Source of the DNA: Pseudomonadota bacterium
GTDB taxonomy: Bacteria; Pseudomonadota; Gammaproteobacteria; Xanthomonadales; Rhodanobacteraceae
Length of the DNA stretch: 64,000 bases
Direction of reading: 5' to 3'
Assembly: GCA_023388255.1 (NCBI GenBank)
Contig: JAEWGO010000023.1
Coordinates: 73,471-137,470, forward strand
Below, piece after piece: positions 25,010 to 33,927 of the stretch (its first letter is position 1; every line of letters starts with the position of its first letter). The notes under the pieces were generated by a model. The model did not search any database and was not told where the DNA came from. It was given only the letters and a program-made list of their open reading frames with translations. Both the position numbers and the translations under genes were made by a program.

Positions 25010-26407
25010 TTACAGCCTTTCGGACGCGTAATCCGCCAGCCGTGAACGCTCGCCGCGGCGCAAGGTGATGTGCGCGCTGTGTTCCCAACCCTTGAAGCGG
25101 TCGACCGCGTAAGTCAAGCCTGAGGTGGTTTCGGTCAGGTACGGCGTGTCGATCTGCTCGACGTTGCCGAGGCAGATGATCTTGCTGCCGGGACCGGCAC
25201 GCGTGATCAGCGTCTTCATCTGTTTCGGAGTCAGGTTCTGCGCTTCGTCGATGATGACGTAGCGGTTGAGAAAGGTGCGCCCACGCATGAAGTTCATCGC
25301 GCGGATCTTGATGCGAGAAGCGAGCAGATCGTTGGTCGCCGCGCGGCCCCAGGCGCCGCCCTCCTGCGGGTTCGTCAGCACTTCGAGGTTGTCGGTCAGC
25401 GCGCCCATCCACGGCGTCATCTTTTCCTCCTCGGTGCCGGGCAGGAAACCGATGTCCTCGCCGACCGAAACGGTTGCGCGCGTCATGATGATCTCGCGGT
25501 AACGCTGCTGGTCCATCACTTGCGCGAGGCCGGCGGCGAGCGCGAGCAGCGTCTTGCCGGTGCCGGCGGTGCCGAGCAGCGTGACGAAGTCGATTTCCGG
25601 GTCCATCAGCGCGTTCAGTGCGAAGTTCTGCTCGCGGTTGCGCGCGTGGATGCCCCACACCGTATGCGTGCCGCTGCGATAGTCGTCGACGATCTGCAGC
25701 ACGGCCTTCTGGCCTTCGAGACGCGCCACACGCAGTTCGACCTCGTCCTCGCCGGGCAGGTACAGGCTCTGGTTCGGATGCCAGTCCTCGGTCTTGCGCC
25801 GCTTCACTTCGTAGAATGTGCGACCGCGCTCGGACCACGAACGCAGTTCGCCATGGCGATCCCAGAAATCCGGCGGCAGTTCGCCGAGGCCGGTATAGAG
25901 CAGGCTGAAATCGTCGAGTGCGCGATCGTTCTCGTAGTCTTCGGCGGTGATGCCGTAGATCTTTGCCTTGATGCGCAGATTGATGTCCTTGGACACCAAT
26001 ACCACGGCTTCCTTCGGTCGCGCCTCGCGCAAGGCGACCACGGAGGCGAGAATCAGATTGTCGGGCAGCGTGCGGCGATTGCTCTTGTCGGCGGTGACGT
26101 GCGCGGTCGTCTGGAAGTAAAGACGTCCAGCCTTCTGCTTTCGATTGAGCTGCAATCCCTGAGGCAGGCGCAGTTCCACCCCTTCCTCGATTGGCCGGCC
26201 ATTGCCGGCAATGACCAGTTCGTTGAGGAAGCGGCTGACCTGGCGCGCATTGCGCGAGGTTTCGGAGGTGCCTTTCTTGGCCGCGTCGAGTTCTTCAAGC
26301 ACCGTCATCGGTATGAAGACGTCGTGCTCCTCGAAGCGGAACAGCGACGTGGGATCGTGCATCAGCACGTTGGTGTCGAGTACGTAGATGCGCTTGCCTC
26401 GGGTCAT
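25010..26407 (-). CDS. PhoH-family ATPase with N-terminal PIN domain
   Basis: A 465-residue PhoH2-type protein. Residues about 1-130 are a PIN-fold RNase domain with acidic residues in YVLDTNVLMHD and DNLILASVVALRE. Residues about 230-460 are the PhoH P-loop ATPase with Walker A LLGTAGTGKTLLA and Walker B YVIIDEAQNLTPKQM. PhoH2 proteins act as RNA helicase/RNases in other bacteria (family knowledge). ATG 26407. It follows bcp on the same strand with an 88-base gap and is probably the last gene of gcvR-bcp-phoH. Confidence 0.92.
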   Translation of the reverse strand: MTRGKRIYVLDTNVLMHDPTSLFRFEEHDVFIPMTVLEELDAAKKGTSETSRNARQVSRFLNELVIAGNGRPIEEGVELRLPQGLQLNRKQKAGRLYFQTTAHVTADKSNRRTLPDNLILASVVALREARPKEAVVLVSKDINLRIKAKIYGITAEDYENDRALDDFSLLYTGLGELPPDFWDRHGELRSWSERGRTFYEVKRRKTEDWHPNQSLYLPGEDEVELRVARLEGQKAVLQIVDDYRSGTHTVWGIHARNREQNFALNALMDPEIDFVTLLGTAGTGKTLLALAAGLAQVMDQQRYREIIMTRATVSVGEDIGFLPGTEEEKMTPWMGALTDNLEVLTNPQEGGAWGRAATNDLLASRIKIRAMNFMRGRTFLNRYVIIDEAQNLTPKQMKTLITRAGPGSKIICLGNVEQIDTPYLTETTSGLTYAVDRFKGWEHSAHITLRRGERSRLADYASERL

Positions 26408-26495
26408 GCGGAGCTCTCGGGCGTGTGCGGAGGGGCGGTGCGCGCGATGCTGACTGCGCGCGGAAGGAAACACGGATAGCAGGGCGAAATGACAA

Positions 26496-26960
26496 TCACG
26501 AGTGCGTGAGCCGCTCCAGCACGGCGGCGGCGTGGCCGGGTACCTTGACGCCGCGCCACTCGGCGGCGAGCGTGCCGTTCGCATCGATCAGGAACGTGCT
26601 GCGGATCACGCCGACGAAACGGCGTCCGTACAACACCTTCTCGCCGAGCACGTCGAATGCATTGCACCAGGCTTCGTCGGTGTCGGCGACGAGCGCGAAC
26701 GGCAGCGCATGTTTGGCGCGGAACTTCGCATGCGAAGCGATCGAATCGCGCGACACGCCGACGATCGCGCAGCCGTGTCGGCGGAACGCTTCATGGAGGT
26801 CGCGGAATGCCTGCGCCTCGTTCGTGCAGCCGGGCGTGTTGTCTTTCGGGTAGAAATAGACGACGGCTGGATGTCCGCGCAGATCGGCAAGTGCCAGCGT
26901 GCCGCCATCGTCGAGCGCGCCCTTGAGGTTCGGAACCTTCTTGCCGATCGCGATGGTCAT
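26496..26960 (-). CDS. bcp: Thioredoxin-dependent peroxiredoxin Bcp
   Basis: A 154-residue peroxiredoxin Q/Bcp that reduces hydroperoxides with thioredoxin. The active-site loop FYPKDNTPGCTNEA holds the peroxidatic Cys; the resolving Cys five residues later in E. coli is not seen at that position (ACT is replaced by GCTNEAQ), so it may be 1-Cys or use a later cysteine (HGCAIVG or AWCNAF). ATG 26960 overlaps the gcvR stop (ATGA). The gcvR-bcp order is the same as in E. coli. Confidence 0.94.
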   Translation of the reverse strand: MTIAIGKKVPNLKGALDDGGTLALADLRGHPAVVYFYPKDNTPGCTNEAQAFRDLHEAFRRHGCAIVGVSRDSIASHAKFRAKHALPFALVADTDEAWCNAFDVLGEKVLYGRRFVGVIRSTFLIDANGTLAAEWRGVKVPGHAAAVLERLTHS

Positions 26961-27607
26961 CAGAACTTCATCGGATCCATGATTGCATCGAGGTTGAGCC
27001 CGTCGCAGAACTCCAGGAAATCGTCGCGCAGTGCGGCAATGTGCGTTGTGTTCGGAATGCCGATCGTGATCTGCGCCGAAAACATGTCGGCGCCGGTCTG
27101 CATCGCGCGATAGCGCGTGGAATGCAGTTGCTCGATCGAGATGTTCTGCTGCGCGAAGAATTCGGCGAGTTGGAACAGCACGCCCGGCTTGTCCGCGGCG
27201 ACGACCTCGACCACATAAGGAATCAGGTTCGACTGTTGCGCCTTGGCGCTCGTGCGGAAGTGGCTGAGGCGCAGCGTGCCGTCGCGATCGAGGCGCGCCA
27301 GTGCGTTCTCCAGTTTCGCGATCGCGTCCCACGCGCCCTGTGCCAGCGCCAGCACGTGGATTTCGTTGCCGAGTGTCGACACGCGCGCTTCGGCAAGATT
27401 GCAGCCGCATTCGGAAATGCGCTTGCTGATCGCGACCAGGGGGGATTGGGTGGCGCTGTTGAACGCGCTGATGAGCAGGTAGTTTTCCGTGGACGCGGGA
27501 CGCGGCGTGTTTTCGTTGGGAGGTTGCTTGCCTGCCTGCTTCACGATTCCATCGTCCTTCGGGCGTCGCGCATTGCTGCTCTGCGAGCCAGAATACTTGC
27601 GCGCCAT
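26960..27607 (-). CDS. gcvR: Glycine cleavage regulator GcvR-like, two ACT domains
   Basis: A 215-residue protein with two ACT modules: ENYLLISAFNSATQSPLVAISKRIS-type (about 42-120) and PYVVEVVAADKPGVLFQLAEFF-type (about 132-215). E. coli GcvR binds GcvA and represses the glycine-cleavage operon. The gene neighbourhood (bcp-gcvR divergent from dapA-bamC) matches E. coli. The first about 40 residues from ATG 27607 are polar and may not be translated, but no better start is seen. Divergent from dapA across 111 bases. Confidence 0.85.
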   Translation of the reverse strand: MARKYSGSQSSNARRPKDDGIVKQAGKQPPNENTPRPASTENYLLISAFNSATQSPLVAISKRISECGCNLAEARVSTLGNEIHVLALAQGAWDAIAKLENALARLDRDGTLRLSHFRTSAKAQQSNLIPYVVEVVAADKPGVLFQLAEFFAQQNISIEQLHSTRYRAMQTGADMFSAQITIGIPNTTHIAALRDDFLEFCDGLNLDAIMDPMKF

Positions 27608-27718
27608 GGGGGTCGCAAGGAGATCGCGTCGCGCATGTGCCGCGCGGCGCAAACCGGATGGACCTGCGCCGAGATTCCCGGCTACCATGCCTGCTTCACC
27701 AGCGTACGAACTTACGAC

Positions 27719-28621
27719 GTGATCCTTTCCGGCAGTATCTGCGCACTGGCGACGCCCTTGCGCGCGCGGGACGACGCCATCGACCTCGATGCGTTCGGTC
27801 GCCTGATCGACTACCAGATCGATGGCGGCACGCAGGCGCTGGTCATCGCCGGCTCGACCGGCGAAGCCGCTGCGCTCGACGACACCGAATATTCCATCCT
27901 GCTCGAAGCCGCCATCGCGCGCAGCAAGCGTCGCGTGCCGCTGCTGGCCGGCAGCGGGCAGTCGGCCACGCGCAAGACGATTGCGCAGACGCAACGCGCG
28001 CGCGCCGCCGGCGTCGATGCGGCGCTCGTCTCCGCGCCGGCATACGTGCGGCCGACGCAGGAAGGCCTGTATCGTCACTACTGCGAGGTCGCCGAACACG
28101 GCGGCTTGCCGGTCGTGCTGTACAACGTGCCGGCGCGTACCGCATGCGACCTGTTGCCGGAAACCGTCGCGCGCCTCGCCGGCCACGGCAACATCATCGG
28201 CATCAAGGAGGCCGTGTCCGCTGCCGATCGAATGAAGGCGTTACTGGAACTGCGCAGCGAAGGATTTCGTGTGCTTTCCGGCGACGATCCGACCGCGGCG
28301 CGGGCGATGCTGGCCGGTGCGGATGGCGTGATCTCGGTCGCGGCCAACGTCGCGCCGAAGGCGTTCGCGGCGATGTGCGCGGCGGTCACGTCCGGCGACA
28401 CCGCCCAGGCCGAAATCCGGGATGCGCATCTGCGCGAGCTGTATGCGGTGCTCGGTGTCGAACCGAATCCGATTCCGCTCAAATGGTGTCTGGCCGCGCT
28501 TGGCCTCGGCGAGGCCTACCTGCGGCTGCCGCTGCTGGCGCTTTCCGACGCGCATCACGCGGCAGCTGGCGCTGCGCTGAACCGGCTCGGCCTGTCCCCG
28601 GCAGCGCGTGCGGCCGGGTAG
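27719..28621 (+). CDS. dapA: 4-hydroxy-tetrahydrodipicolinate synthase
   Basis: Condenses pyruvate with aspartate semialdehyde in lysine/diaminopimelate synthesis. The 300-residue TIM barrel has AGSTGEAAALD (substrate-binding Thr/Ser region), the catalytic Tyr in VVLYNVPART, the Schiff-base Lys in IIGIKEA, and SGDD. GTG 27719 is chosen because it gives the usual N-terminus (xILSGSICALATPL); there is no strong ribosome-binding site. It is followed 28 bases later by bamC, as in E. coli. Confidence 0.95.
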   Translation: MILSGSICALATPLRARDDAIDLDAFGRLIDYQIDGGTQALVIAGSTGEAAALDDTEYSILLEAAIARSKRRVPLLAGSGQSATRKTIAQTQRARAAGVDAALVSAPAYVRPTQEGLYRHYCEVAEHGGLPVVLYNVPARTACDLLPETVARLAGHGNIIGIKEAVSAADRMKALLELRSEGFRVLSGDDPTAARAMLAGADGVISVAANVAPKAFAAMCAAVTSGDTAQAEIRDAHLRELYAVLGVEPNPIPLKWCLAALGLGEAYLRLPLLALSDAHHAAAGAALNRLGLSPAARAAG

Positions 28622-28649
28622 GGTAGACTACGTGGATGACTACGACGGG

Positions 28650-29276
28650 ATGGTATTCGTGAGACGGAACAACTTCGTATTGCTGGCCGCCGTTGTTGCA
28701 GGCTCCTTGCTGAGCGGCTGCGGATTCTTCCACAAGCACTTCGACCGCAAGGAACCGGAATACCGCAAGTCCGTCCAGGAGCGGCCGCTGGAAGTGCCGC
28801 CAGACCTGGATATGCCGAGCAATAGTGGCGCGCTGGTGATCCCGGCTGCCGGGACGTCGTCTTCCGCGGCCTCGTCGAGTGCGCCGCCTTCGGTCGCGGT
28901 GTCGTCCGACGCAGCGGCGGCGGGCGTGTCGATCGGCGGCGACGGATTACGCGTCACCGACAGTGTCGAAAGCACGTGGTCGCGGGTGGGTCTGGCGCTC
29001 GAGCGTTCCGGCGCGGCGACGATTCTCGGCCGCGACGAAGCGGCGCATGCCTACACGGTCGAAACAACCGGCCAGACTACGGCCAAGGCCGGTTGGTTGA
29101 AGCGCGCGGTCACGCTTGGCCATGCGACCAAGAAGGTGACAGCGAAGGTGCAACTGACCGTGCGTGTCAGTGCCGATGGCGATGGCAGCAAGGTGGGCGT
29201 CGAAGGTGCTACCGACGAGGCGTCGCGCGATGCTGCGCGATCACTGCTGGCGAGCCTGCGCCAACGCTTGTCCTGA
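28650..29276 (+). CDS. bamC: Outer-membrane assembly lipoprotein BamC-like
   Basis: A lipoprotein subunit of the BAM complex that inserts outer-membrane proteins. After ATG 28650 (GTG 28659 is also possible) comes a lipoprotein signal with lipobox LLSGC (Cys near residue 22), then the conserved BamC N-terminal lasso VPPDLDMPSN, a Ser/Ala-rich linker and one helix-grip domain (VESTWSRVGLALERSGAATI). At about 208 residues it is shorter than E. coli BamC (344) and carries only one of the two grip domains. Position directly after dapA supports the call. Confidence 0.88.
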   Translation: MVFVRRNNFVLLAAVVAGSLLSGCGFFHKHFDRKEPEYRKSVQERPLEVPPDLDMPSNSGALVIPAAGTSSSAASSSAPPSVAVSSDAAAAGVSIGGDGLRVTDSVESTWSRVGLALERSGAATILGRDEAAHAYTVETTGQTTAKAGWLKRAVTLGHATKKVTAKVQLTVRVSADGDGSKVGVEGATDEASRDAARSLLASLRQRLS

Positions 29277-29392
29277 TTCAGCCCGGCTGGCGCGTGCCGC
29301 ACAAGGCGCGCGCCCTTTCGCGGTGGGTTGAAGCGACCGACGAAGCCATCATCGAAACGGACACGAAACGCCGGCGCACTGCGCCAGGGCAA

Positions 29393-29716
29393 TCAGCGCT
29401 CCAGCAGTTTCAGCTTGTCCGATTTACCGTCCCATTCCTTGGCGTCGGCAGGCGCGTCGATACGCTCGGTCAGCACCGGCCACGCTTTCGCGAGCTCGGC
29501 ATTGAGCGCGATGAAACTTTCCTGACCCGCCGGGACGTCGTCTTCGGGGAAGATCGCGTTGGCCGGGCATTCCGGCTCGCACAAGGTGCAGTCGATGCAC
29601 TCTTCCGGATCGATCACGAGGAAGTTCGGCCCCTCATGGAAGCAGTCGACCGGGCAGACTTCAACGCAGTCGGTGTACTTGCACTTGATGCAGTTCTCGG
29701 TGACGACGAAGGGCAT
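29393..29716 (-). CDS. fdxA: 7Fe ferredoxin (FdxA)
   Basis: A 107-residue ferredoxin with one 3Fe-4S and one 4Fe-4S site, like Azotobacter FdI and Pseudomonas FdxA. Cysteines are in CIKCKYTDCVEVCPVDCF and CIDCTLCEPECPANAI. The C-terminal extension of about 45 residues is typical of the family. ATG 29716 follows GGAAGGAG-like purines in the leader. A low-potential electron carrier in the cytoplasm; the partner is not shown by the neighbours. Confidence 0.96.
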   Translation of the reverse strand: MPFVVTENCIKCKYTDCVEVCPVDCFHEGPNFLVIDPEECIDCTLCEPECPANAIFPEDDVPAGQESFIALNAELAKAWPVLTERIDAPADAKEWDGKSDKLKLLER

Positions 29717-29915
29717 GGGCGTGAGCTGTCGCGGAAGGAGGAGTGTGTTCGACAGGGGCTTTCGCGCTGTTGCGATCAGTCCCGTTCGAAGCGGATGTTA
29801 GTTGAAAAGTCCAGCCAAGGAAGGCTGCGTCCGGAGCGCGGCGAAAACACAACCGCTTACGCCCGCGTTTCGCCATCGCCCTCGGCGATCACGAAAGGCC
29901 GCATCAACAAACAAT

Positions 29916-29991
29916 TGGCGCTCCCTACGAGGTTCGAACTCGTGTTCCCGCCTTGAGAGGGCGGTGTCCTGGGCCACTAGACGAAGGGAGC
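29916..29991 (-). tRNA. tRNA-Glu (anticodon CUC)
   Basis: A 76-base cloverleaf. Acceptor stem GCTCCCT/AGGGAGC, discriminator G and an encoded CCA (29918-29916). The D-arm GTCTAGTGGCCCAGGAC is the bacterial tRNA-Glu type. The anticodon stem CCGCC/GGCGG holds loop CTCTCAA with anticodon CTC, and the T-arm carries TTCGAAC. It decodes GAG. No integrase or repeated 3' end is nearby, so it is not being used as an attachment site in this window. Confidence 0.96.
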
Positions 29992-30017
29992 GCTGTTTGG
30001 GAAATGCCGAGCTGCGT

Positions 30018-30045
30018 AGTATAACGAATCGGTAACAGGCATCAA
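30018..30045 (-). promoter_or_regulatory. Promoter of tRNA-Glu
   Basis: Read on the minus strand: -35 TTGATG (30045-30040), a 16-base spacer, -10 TATACT (30023-30018), then a GC-rich start region (ACGCAGC) of the kind found in stringently controlled stable-RNA promoters. The start point would be about 20 bases before the mature tRNA 5' end. Confidence 0.65.
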
Positions 30046-30066
30046 TCAGTGGAGCGCCCGCGTCGG

Positions 30067-31455
30067 ATGAATCCGGAACAAATCGAACAGGACATGGCCG
30101 CCGAAGGGTCGTTCCGCATCATCCCGCGTGCGCAGCACTCGATCTCGCGAAAAAGCATCTCGCCGGGTGCGCTGCGCGTGTTGTATCGCTTGCACGAAGC
30201 CGGCTACCAGGCGTTGCTGGTCGGCGGCGCGGTGCGCGATCTTCTGCTCGGCGGCCATCCGAAGGACTTCGACGTTGCGACCAACGCGACGCCTGAACAG
30301 GTGCGCGAACTGTTCCGCAACTGCCGCCTGATCGGACGTCGGTTCCGGCTCGCGCACGTCGTGTTCGGTCGCGAGATCGTCGAAGTCGCGACGTTTCGCG
30401 GCAGCAGCGACGATGGCAGTGGCGATCGTCATCTGGTCGATGGGCGCCTCGTGCGCGATAACGTCTACGGCAGCCTCGAAGAAGACGCGGTGCGCCGCGA
30501 TTTCACCGTCAACGCGTTGTACTACGACATCGCCGATTTCAGCGTGCGCGATGCGGTCGGCGGCATGGCCGATCTGCAACGTCGCGTGATGCGCCTGATC
30601 GGCGATCCGGAGCTGCGCTATCGCGAGGATCCGGTGCGCATGTTGCGCGCGGTGCGCCTCGCCGCGAAACTCGATTTCGAGATCGAGCGCGACACAGCCG
30701 CACCATTCGCGGCGCTCGGTCCCTTGCTTGGCGAAGCGCCGCCGGCGCGCTTGTTCGATGAATCGCTCAAGTTGTTTCTGGCCGGTCATGGCCTCGCGAG
30801 TTTTCGCACCCTGGAACAACATGGCTTGCTCGAACCCGTCTTCCCGGCTACCGCGCGCGTGCTCAAGGGGCGCGGCGATTCGCCGTTCCGGCGCCTGCTC
30901 GAACAGACACTGGCCAGCACGGACGCGCGCGTTCGCGCGGACAAGCCGGTCACACCGGCGTTCCTGTTTGCAGCAATGCTGTGGGAGCCGGTGCGCGTCG
31001 CTGCGCAGGCGATGATCGACTCCGGTACCGACGCCGTGATCGCATGGCCGCATGCGGCCGAGCGCGTGCTGCGCGCGCAGTCGCTGCGGGTTGCGATTCC
31101 GCGTCGTTTCTCGATTGCAATCGAGGAAATCTGGGCTTTGCAGCCGCGCTTCGCGCAACGCACGAAGAAGCGCGCATTCCGGCTGCTCGAACATCCACGC
31201 TTCCGCGCCGCGTACGATTTCCTGCTGCTGCGCGCGGACGAATCCCCCGAGTTGGCCGAGCTCGCGGCGTGGTGGACCGAGGCGCAGCAGCTGGGGCCGG
31301 ATCAGTTGGCCGAACGCCTCGCCGCGGTCCCCGCGCAGTCGACTGCCGCCGATACCGCACCTGAAGGCAAGCGCAAACGTCCGCGCCGGCGTCGTCGCAA
31401 GGCGCGTACTGACGCGCCTGGGGAAACGGGCCAGGCACGCGATGCCGGCGACTGA
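30067..31455 (+). CDS. pcnB: Poly(A) polymerase I
   Basis: Adds poly(A) tails to RNA 3' ends and so promotes decay. The 462-residue class II nucleotidyltransferase has LLVGGAVRDLLLGGHPKDFDV (catalytic Asp pair), the RRFTVNALYYD-like DFTVNALYYDIADF, and the RNA-binding VRMLRAVRLAAKL. The tail is a basic KGKRKRPRRRRRKAR-like stretch, as in other PcnB proteins, not a CCA-adding enzyme. ATG 30067 is chosen over GTG 30049. It heads the gammaproteobacterial cluster pcnB-folK-panB-panC-panD. Confidence 0.95.
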   Translation: MNPEQIEQDMAAEGSFRIIPRAQHSISRKSISPGALRVLYRLHEAGYQALLVGGAVRDLLLGGHPKDFDVATNATPEQVRELFRNCRLIGRRFRLAHVVFGREIVEVATFRGSSDDGSGDRHLVDGRLVRDNVYGSLEEDAVRRDFTVNALYYDIADFSVRDAVGGMADLQRRVMRLIGDPELRYREDPVRMLRAVRLAAKLDFEIERDTAAPFAALGPLLGEAPPARLFDESLKLFLAGHGLASFRTLEQHGLLEPVFPATARVLKGRGDSPFRRLLEQTLASTDARVRADKPVTPAFLFAAMLWEPVRVAAQAMIDSGTDAVIAWPHAAERVLRAQSLRVAIPRRFSIAIEEIWALQPRFAQRTKKRAFRLLEHPRFRAAYDFLLLRADESPELAELAAWWTEAQQLGPDQLAERLAAVPAQSTAADTAPEGKRKRPRRRRRKARTDAPGETGQARDAGD

Positions 31456-31960
31456 GGTGATGCCGGGCGCGCGCGTCTATGTCGGTCTTGGCAGCAATCT
31501 CGACGATCCGCCGACGCAGCTGGCGCGTGCATTCGAGGCGCTCGCGCGTATCGCGCACACCCGATTGCTGCGTCATTCGCGCCTGTATCGCAGCGCACCG
31601 TGGGGCAACACCGATCAGCCAGCCTTCGTCAACGCCGTTGCCGAGTTGGCCAGCGCACTGGCGCCCAGCGACTTTCTTGCTGCGCTGCTCGACATCGAGC
31701 GCGTGCAAGGCCGTCGTCGCGATGGCGAGCGTTGGGGGCCGCGCACGCTCGATCTCGATCTGTTGTTGTTCGGCGAGCGGCAATCGACCGAACCCGGTCT
31801 GACCTTGCCGCATCCGCGCATGGCCGAGCGCGCCTTCGTGCTGGTGCCATTGGCTGAACTCGATACCGACCTGCGCATTCCGGGCGCTGGCGTCGTGCGC
31901 GATCTGTTGCGCCACGTTGATGCGCACGACTGCGTGCCGCTCGATGACGGCGTTGCTTGA
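31442..31960 (+). CDS. folK: 2-amino-4-hydroxy-6-hydroxymethyldihydropteridine pyrophosphokinase
   Basis: Transfers pyrophosphate from ATP to 6-hydroxymethyl-dihydropterin in folate synthesis. It has VYVGLGSNLDDP, the pterin-binding YRSAPWG and the signature RWGPRTLDLDLLLFG with its metal-binding aspartates, followed by LPHPRMAERAFVLVPLAE. ATG 31442 (172 residues) overlaps pcnB by 14 bases; ATG 31460 right after GAGGTG would give 166. Both fit the family (159 in E. coli). Confidence 0.95.
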   Translation: MPATEVMPGARVYVGLGSNLDDPPTQLARAFEALARIAHTRLLRHSRLYRSAPWGNTDQPAFVNAVAELASALAPSDFLAALLDIERVQGRRRDGERWGPRTLDLDLLLFGERQSTEPGLTLPHPRMAERAFVLVPLAELDTDLRIPGAGVVRDLLRHVDAHDCVPLDDGVA

Positions 31961-32020
31961 GCTCGATTGGCGGCGCGGGGAATAATGCCGTTCCCACGCC
32001 AGCCCGATAGTCAACCTCCC

Positions 32021-32836
32021 ATGTATGCGAATGCCGCGACCGGCGCGCCGGTTACCGTGCCGGGCCTCCACGAGCGCAAGCAGCGCGCGGAGAAGATCGT
32101 CTCGATCACCGCCTACGATGCGAGCATGGCGGCGCGTGCCGATGAGGCGGGTGTCGACTTCGTGCTGGTTGGCGATTCGCTCGGCATGGTCGTACAAGGG
32201 CATGCGAGCACGCTGCCGGTGACCATGGATGCAATGGTTTACCACACCGCCTGCGTCGCGCGCGGATTGCATCGCGCGCTGCTCGTCGCCGATCTTCCAT
32301 TCATGAGTTTCCGCAATCCCGAGACCGCGCTGGCGAACGCGGCGCGCTTGCTGGCCGAAGGCGGCGCGGCAATGGTCAAGCTCGAAGGCGCAGGCTGGGT
32401 GTGTGAAGTCATCGATGCGTTGAAGCGCCACGAAGTGCCGGTCTGCGCGCATCTCGGTCTGACTCCGCAATCGGTGCATCGCCTTGGCGGTTATCGCGTG
32501 CAAGGTCGCGCCAGTGCCGATGCCGAACGCCTGCGTGCGGAAGCGCGCGCGGTGCAAGACGCCGGCGCGGATGTGCTCGTACTTGAGTGCGTGCCGGCCA
32601 CGTTGGCTGCGGAAATCACGCGCGAATTGCGCATCCCGACGATCGGCATCGGTGCCGGCGCGGAGTGCGACGGCCAGGTGCTGGTCGTGACCGATCTGCT
32701 CGGCATCACACCGGGCAAGCGACCGCGCTTCTCCAAGGATTTTCTTGCGGGCACGAATTCGGTGGTCGCTGCGATCGCGGCCTACGCAAGCGCCGTGCGC
32801 AGCGGCGAGTTCCCGGCTGCGGAGCACAGCTACTGA
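32021..32836 (+). CDS. panB: 3-methyl-2-oxobutanoate hydroxymethyltransferase
   Basis: First committed step of pantothenate synthesis (ketopantoate from 2-oxoisovalerate and methylene-THF). The 271-residue TIM barrel shows ITAYDASMAARADEAGVD, GDSLGMVVQGH (metal-binding Asp), VKLEGAG and the catalytic Glu region HLGLTPQSVHRLGGY. ATG 32021 gives the family-typical length. Its stop overlaps the panC start by one base (TGATG). Confidence 0.97.
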   Translation: MYANAATGAPVTVPGLHERKQRAEKIVSITAYDASMAARADEAGVDFVLVGDSLGMVVQGHASTLPVTMDAMVYHTACVARGLHRALLVADLPFMSFRNPETALANAARLLAEGGAAMVKLEGAGWVCEVIDALKRHEVPVCAHLGLTPQSVHRLGGYRVQGRASADAERLRAEARAVQDAGADVLVLECVPATLAAEITRELRIPTIGIGAGAECDGQVLVVTDLLGITPGKRPRFSKDFLAGTNSVVAAIAAYASAVRSGEFPAAEHSY

Positions 32837-33696
32837 TGTCGACGATGAAAACCGTCACCGACGCTTCCTCGCTGCAGGCGCTGATCGCCGATTTGCGCCG
32901 CCGCGGACGCCGCATCGCGCTGGTGCCGACGATGGGCAATCTGCATGCGGGCCATCATTCGCTGCTGCACCGCGCGCGCGAACACGCCGACGTGGTGATT
33001 GCCAGCGTGTTCGTGAATCCGACACAGTTCGGCCCGAACGAGGATTTCGCGCGCTATCCGCGCACGCCGGATGCCGACGCCGAAGGTCTCGCCGCGCACG
33101 GTTGCGATGTGTTGTTCCTGCCCTCGGTCGCGGACCTGTATCCGTATGGCGCCGAGCGCACGGTGAAGGTCAGCGTGCCTGAGCTTCCCGATCTGCTCGA
33201 AGGCGCGATTCGCCCCGGCCACTTCGATGGTGTCGCCACCGTGGTCGCGAAGCTGTTCAACCTCGTACAGCCGCAAATCGCCGTATTCGGCCAAAAGGAC
33301 TATCAGCAATTGCTGGTGATCAGGCGCATGGCGCGTGACCTCGGCTACCCGATCGAAATCGTTGCCGCACCGATCGTGCGCGAGGCAAACGGCTTGGCGA
33401 TGAGTTCGCGCAACCAGTATTTGAGCGCCGAGCAGCGCGAGCGCGCCGCCGCAATCCACGCGACCTTGTTGCGGATGCGTGATGGCGTTCGCGATTCTGC
33501 GCAGACGCTTGCTGCGATCGAAGCGCGGGCGCGCGTCAGCCTTGGCGAAACCGGCTTGGAGCCCGACTACGCAGTGATCCGTCGGGCGGCGGATCTGGGC
33601 GATCCCGAACCCGGAACAAGGAGCGGACTGGTCGGCTTGATCGCGGTTCGATCCGGGTCGACCCGGCTGATCGACAATCTTCTTTTCGACCTGTAG
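32836..33696 (+). CDS. panC: Pantothenate synthetase
   Basis: ATP-dependent ligation of pantoate and beta-alanine. The 286-residue protein has the nucleotidyl-transferase motif LVPTMGNLHAGHHSLL, FVNPTQFGPNEDFARYPRT, GVATVVAKLFNLVQP, FGQKDYQQ and the KMSKS-like MSSRNQYLS. It is coupled to panB. The transcript probably ends at the terminator described after it, so panD has its own promoter. Confidence 0.97.
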   Translation: MSTMKTVTDASSLQALIADLRRRGRRIALVPTMGNLHAGHHSLLHRAREHADVVIASVFVNPTQFGPNEDFARYPRTPDADAEGLAAHGCDVLFLPSVADLYPYGAERTVKVSVPELPDLLEGAIRPGHFDGVATVVAKLFNLVQPQIAVFGQKDYQQLLVIRRMARDLGYPIEIVAAPIVREANGLAMSSRNQYLSAEQRERAAAIHATLLRMRDGVRDSAQTLAAIEARARVSLGETGLEPDYAVIRRAADLGDPEPGTRSGLVGLIAVRSGSTRLIDNLLFDL

Positions 33697-33723
33697 CTTT
33701 TTTGTCGAACACTGTGGTATTCT

Positions 33724-33843
33724 CCCAACTGCTCCTGGGGGTTTCCGCAACGCTTGTCGTTGCTCCCTTGGGTCGCAGGGCGCACTAGGTAATCGTCACT
33801 CCAATTGAGACCCTCGCAGCGGCGACGCGCGGGGGTTTTTTTT
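33724..33843 (+). ncRNA. Candidate small RNA or leader between panC and panD
   Basis: About 120 bases of non-coding sequence with a coherent fold. CCCAA (33725-33729) pairs with TTGGG (33768-33772), enclosing GGG/CCC pairs and a perfect 6-bp hairpin GCAACG-CTTGT-CGTTGC. It ends in an intrinsic terminator (33810-33843). It does not match 6S RNA, SRP RNA, tmRNA or a riboswitch that I know. The alternative is a structured 3' UTR of panC. A possible -10 (TATTCT 33718-33723) has no clear -35. Confidence 0.38.
33810..33843 (+). terminator. Rho-independent terminator before panD
   Basis: Stem ACCCTCGC (33810-33817) with GCGGGGGT (33829-33836), one T-G pair, an 11-base loop, and eight T residues (33836-33843). 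It separates the panB-panC transcript, or the candidate RNA, from panD. Confidence 0.85.
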
Positions 33844-33918
33844 GTCCGCGTTCTTGTGGAAACAATGACTTGCGTGCATCGCGCAGGCGCTTGTTCATGC
33901 TGCACACGCACATGGGTT

Positions 33919-33927
33919 TGGTATAAT
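33919..33927 (+). promoter_or_regulatory. Extended -10 promoter of panD
   Basis: TGG followed by a perfect TATAAT (33922-33927). No good -35 lies at the usual distance, as is normal for extended -10 promoters. Transcription would begin near 33934 and give panD a leader of about 44 bases. Confidence 0.65.

Noticed and set aside
29916..29991. tRNA-Glu as an integration site of a mobile element.
   Set aside because: No integrase, no repeated tRNA 3' end and conserved core genes on both sides.
33724..33843. 6S RNA, SRP RNA or a known riboswitch between panC and panD.
   Set aside because: Size, end pairing and conserved loops do not fit any of these; it is reported only as an unassigned candidate.
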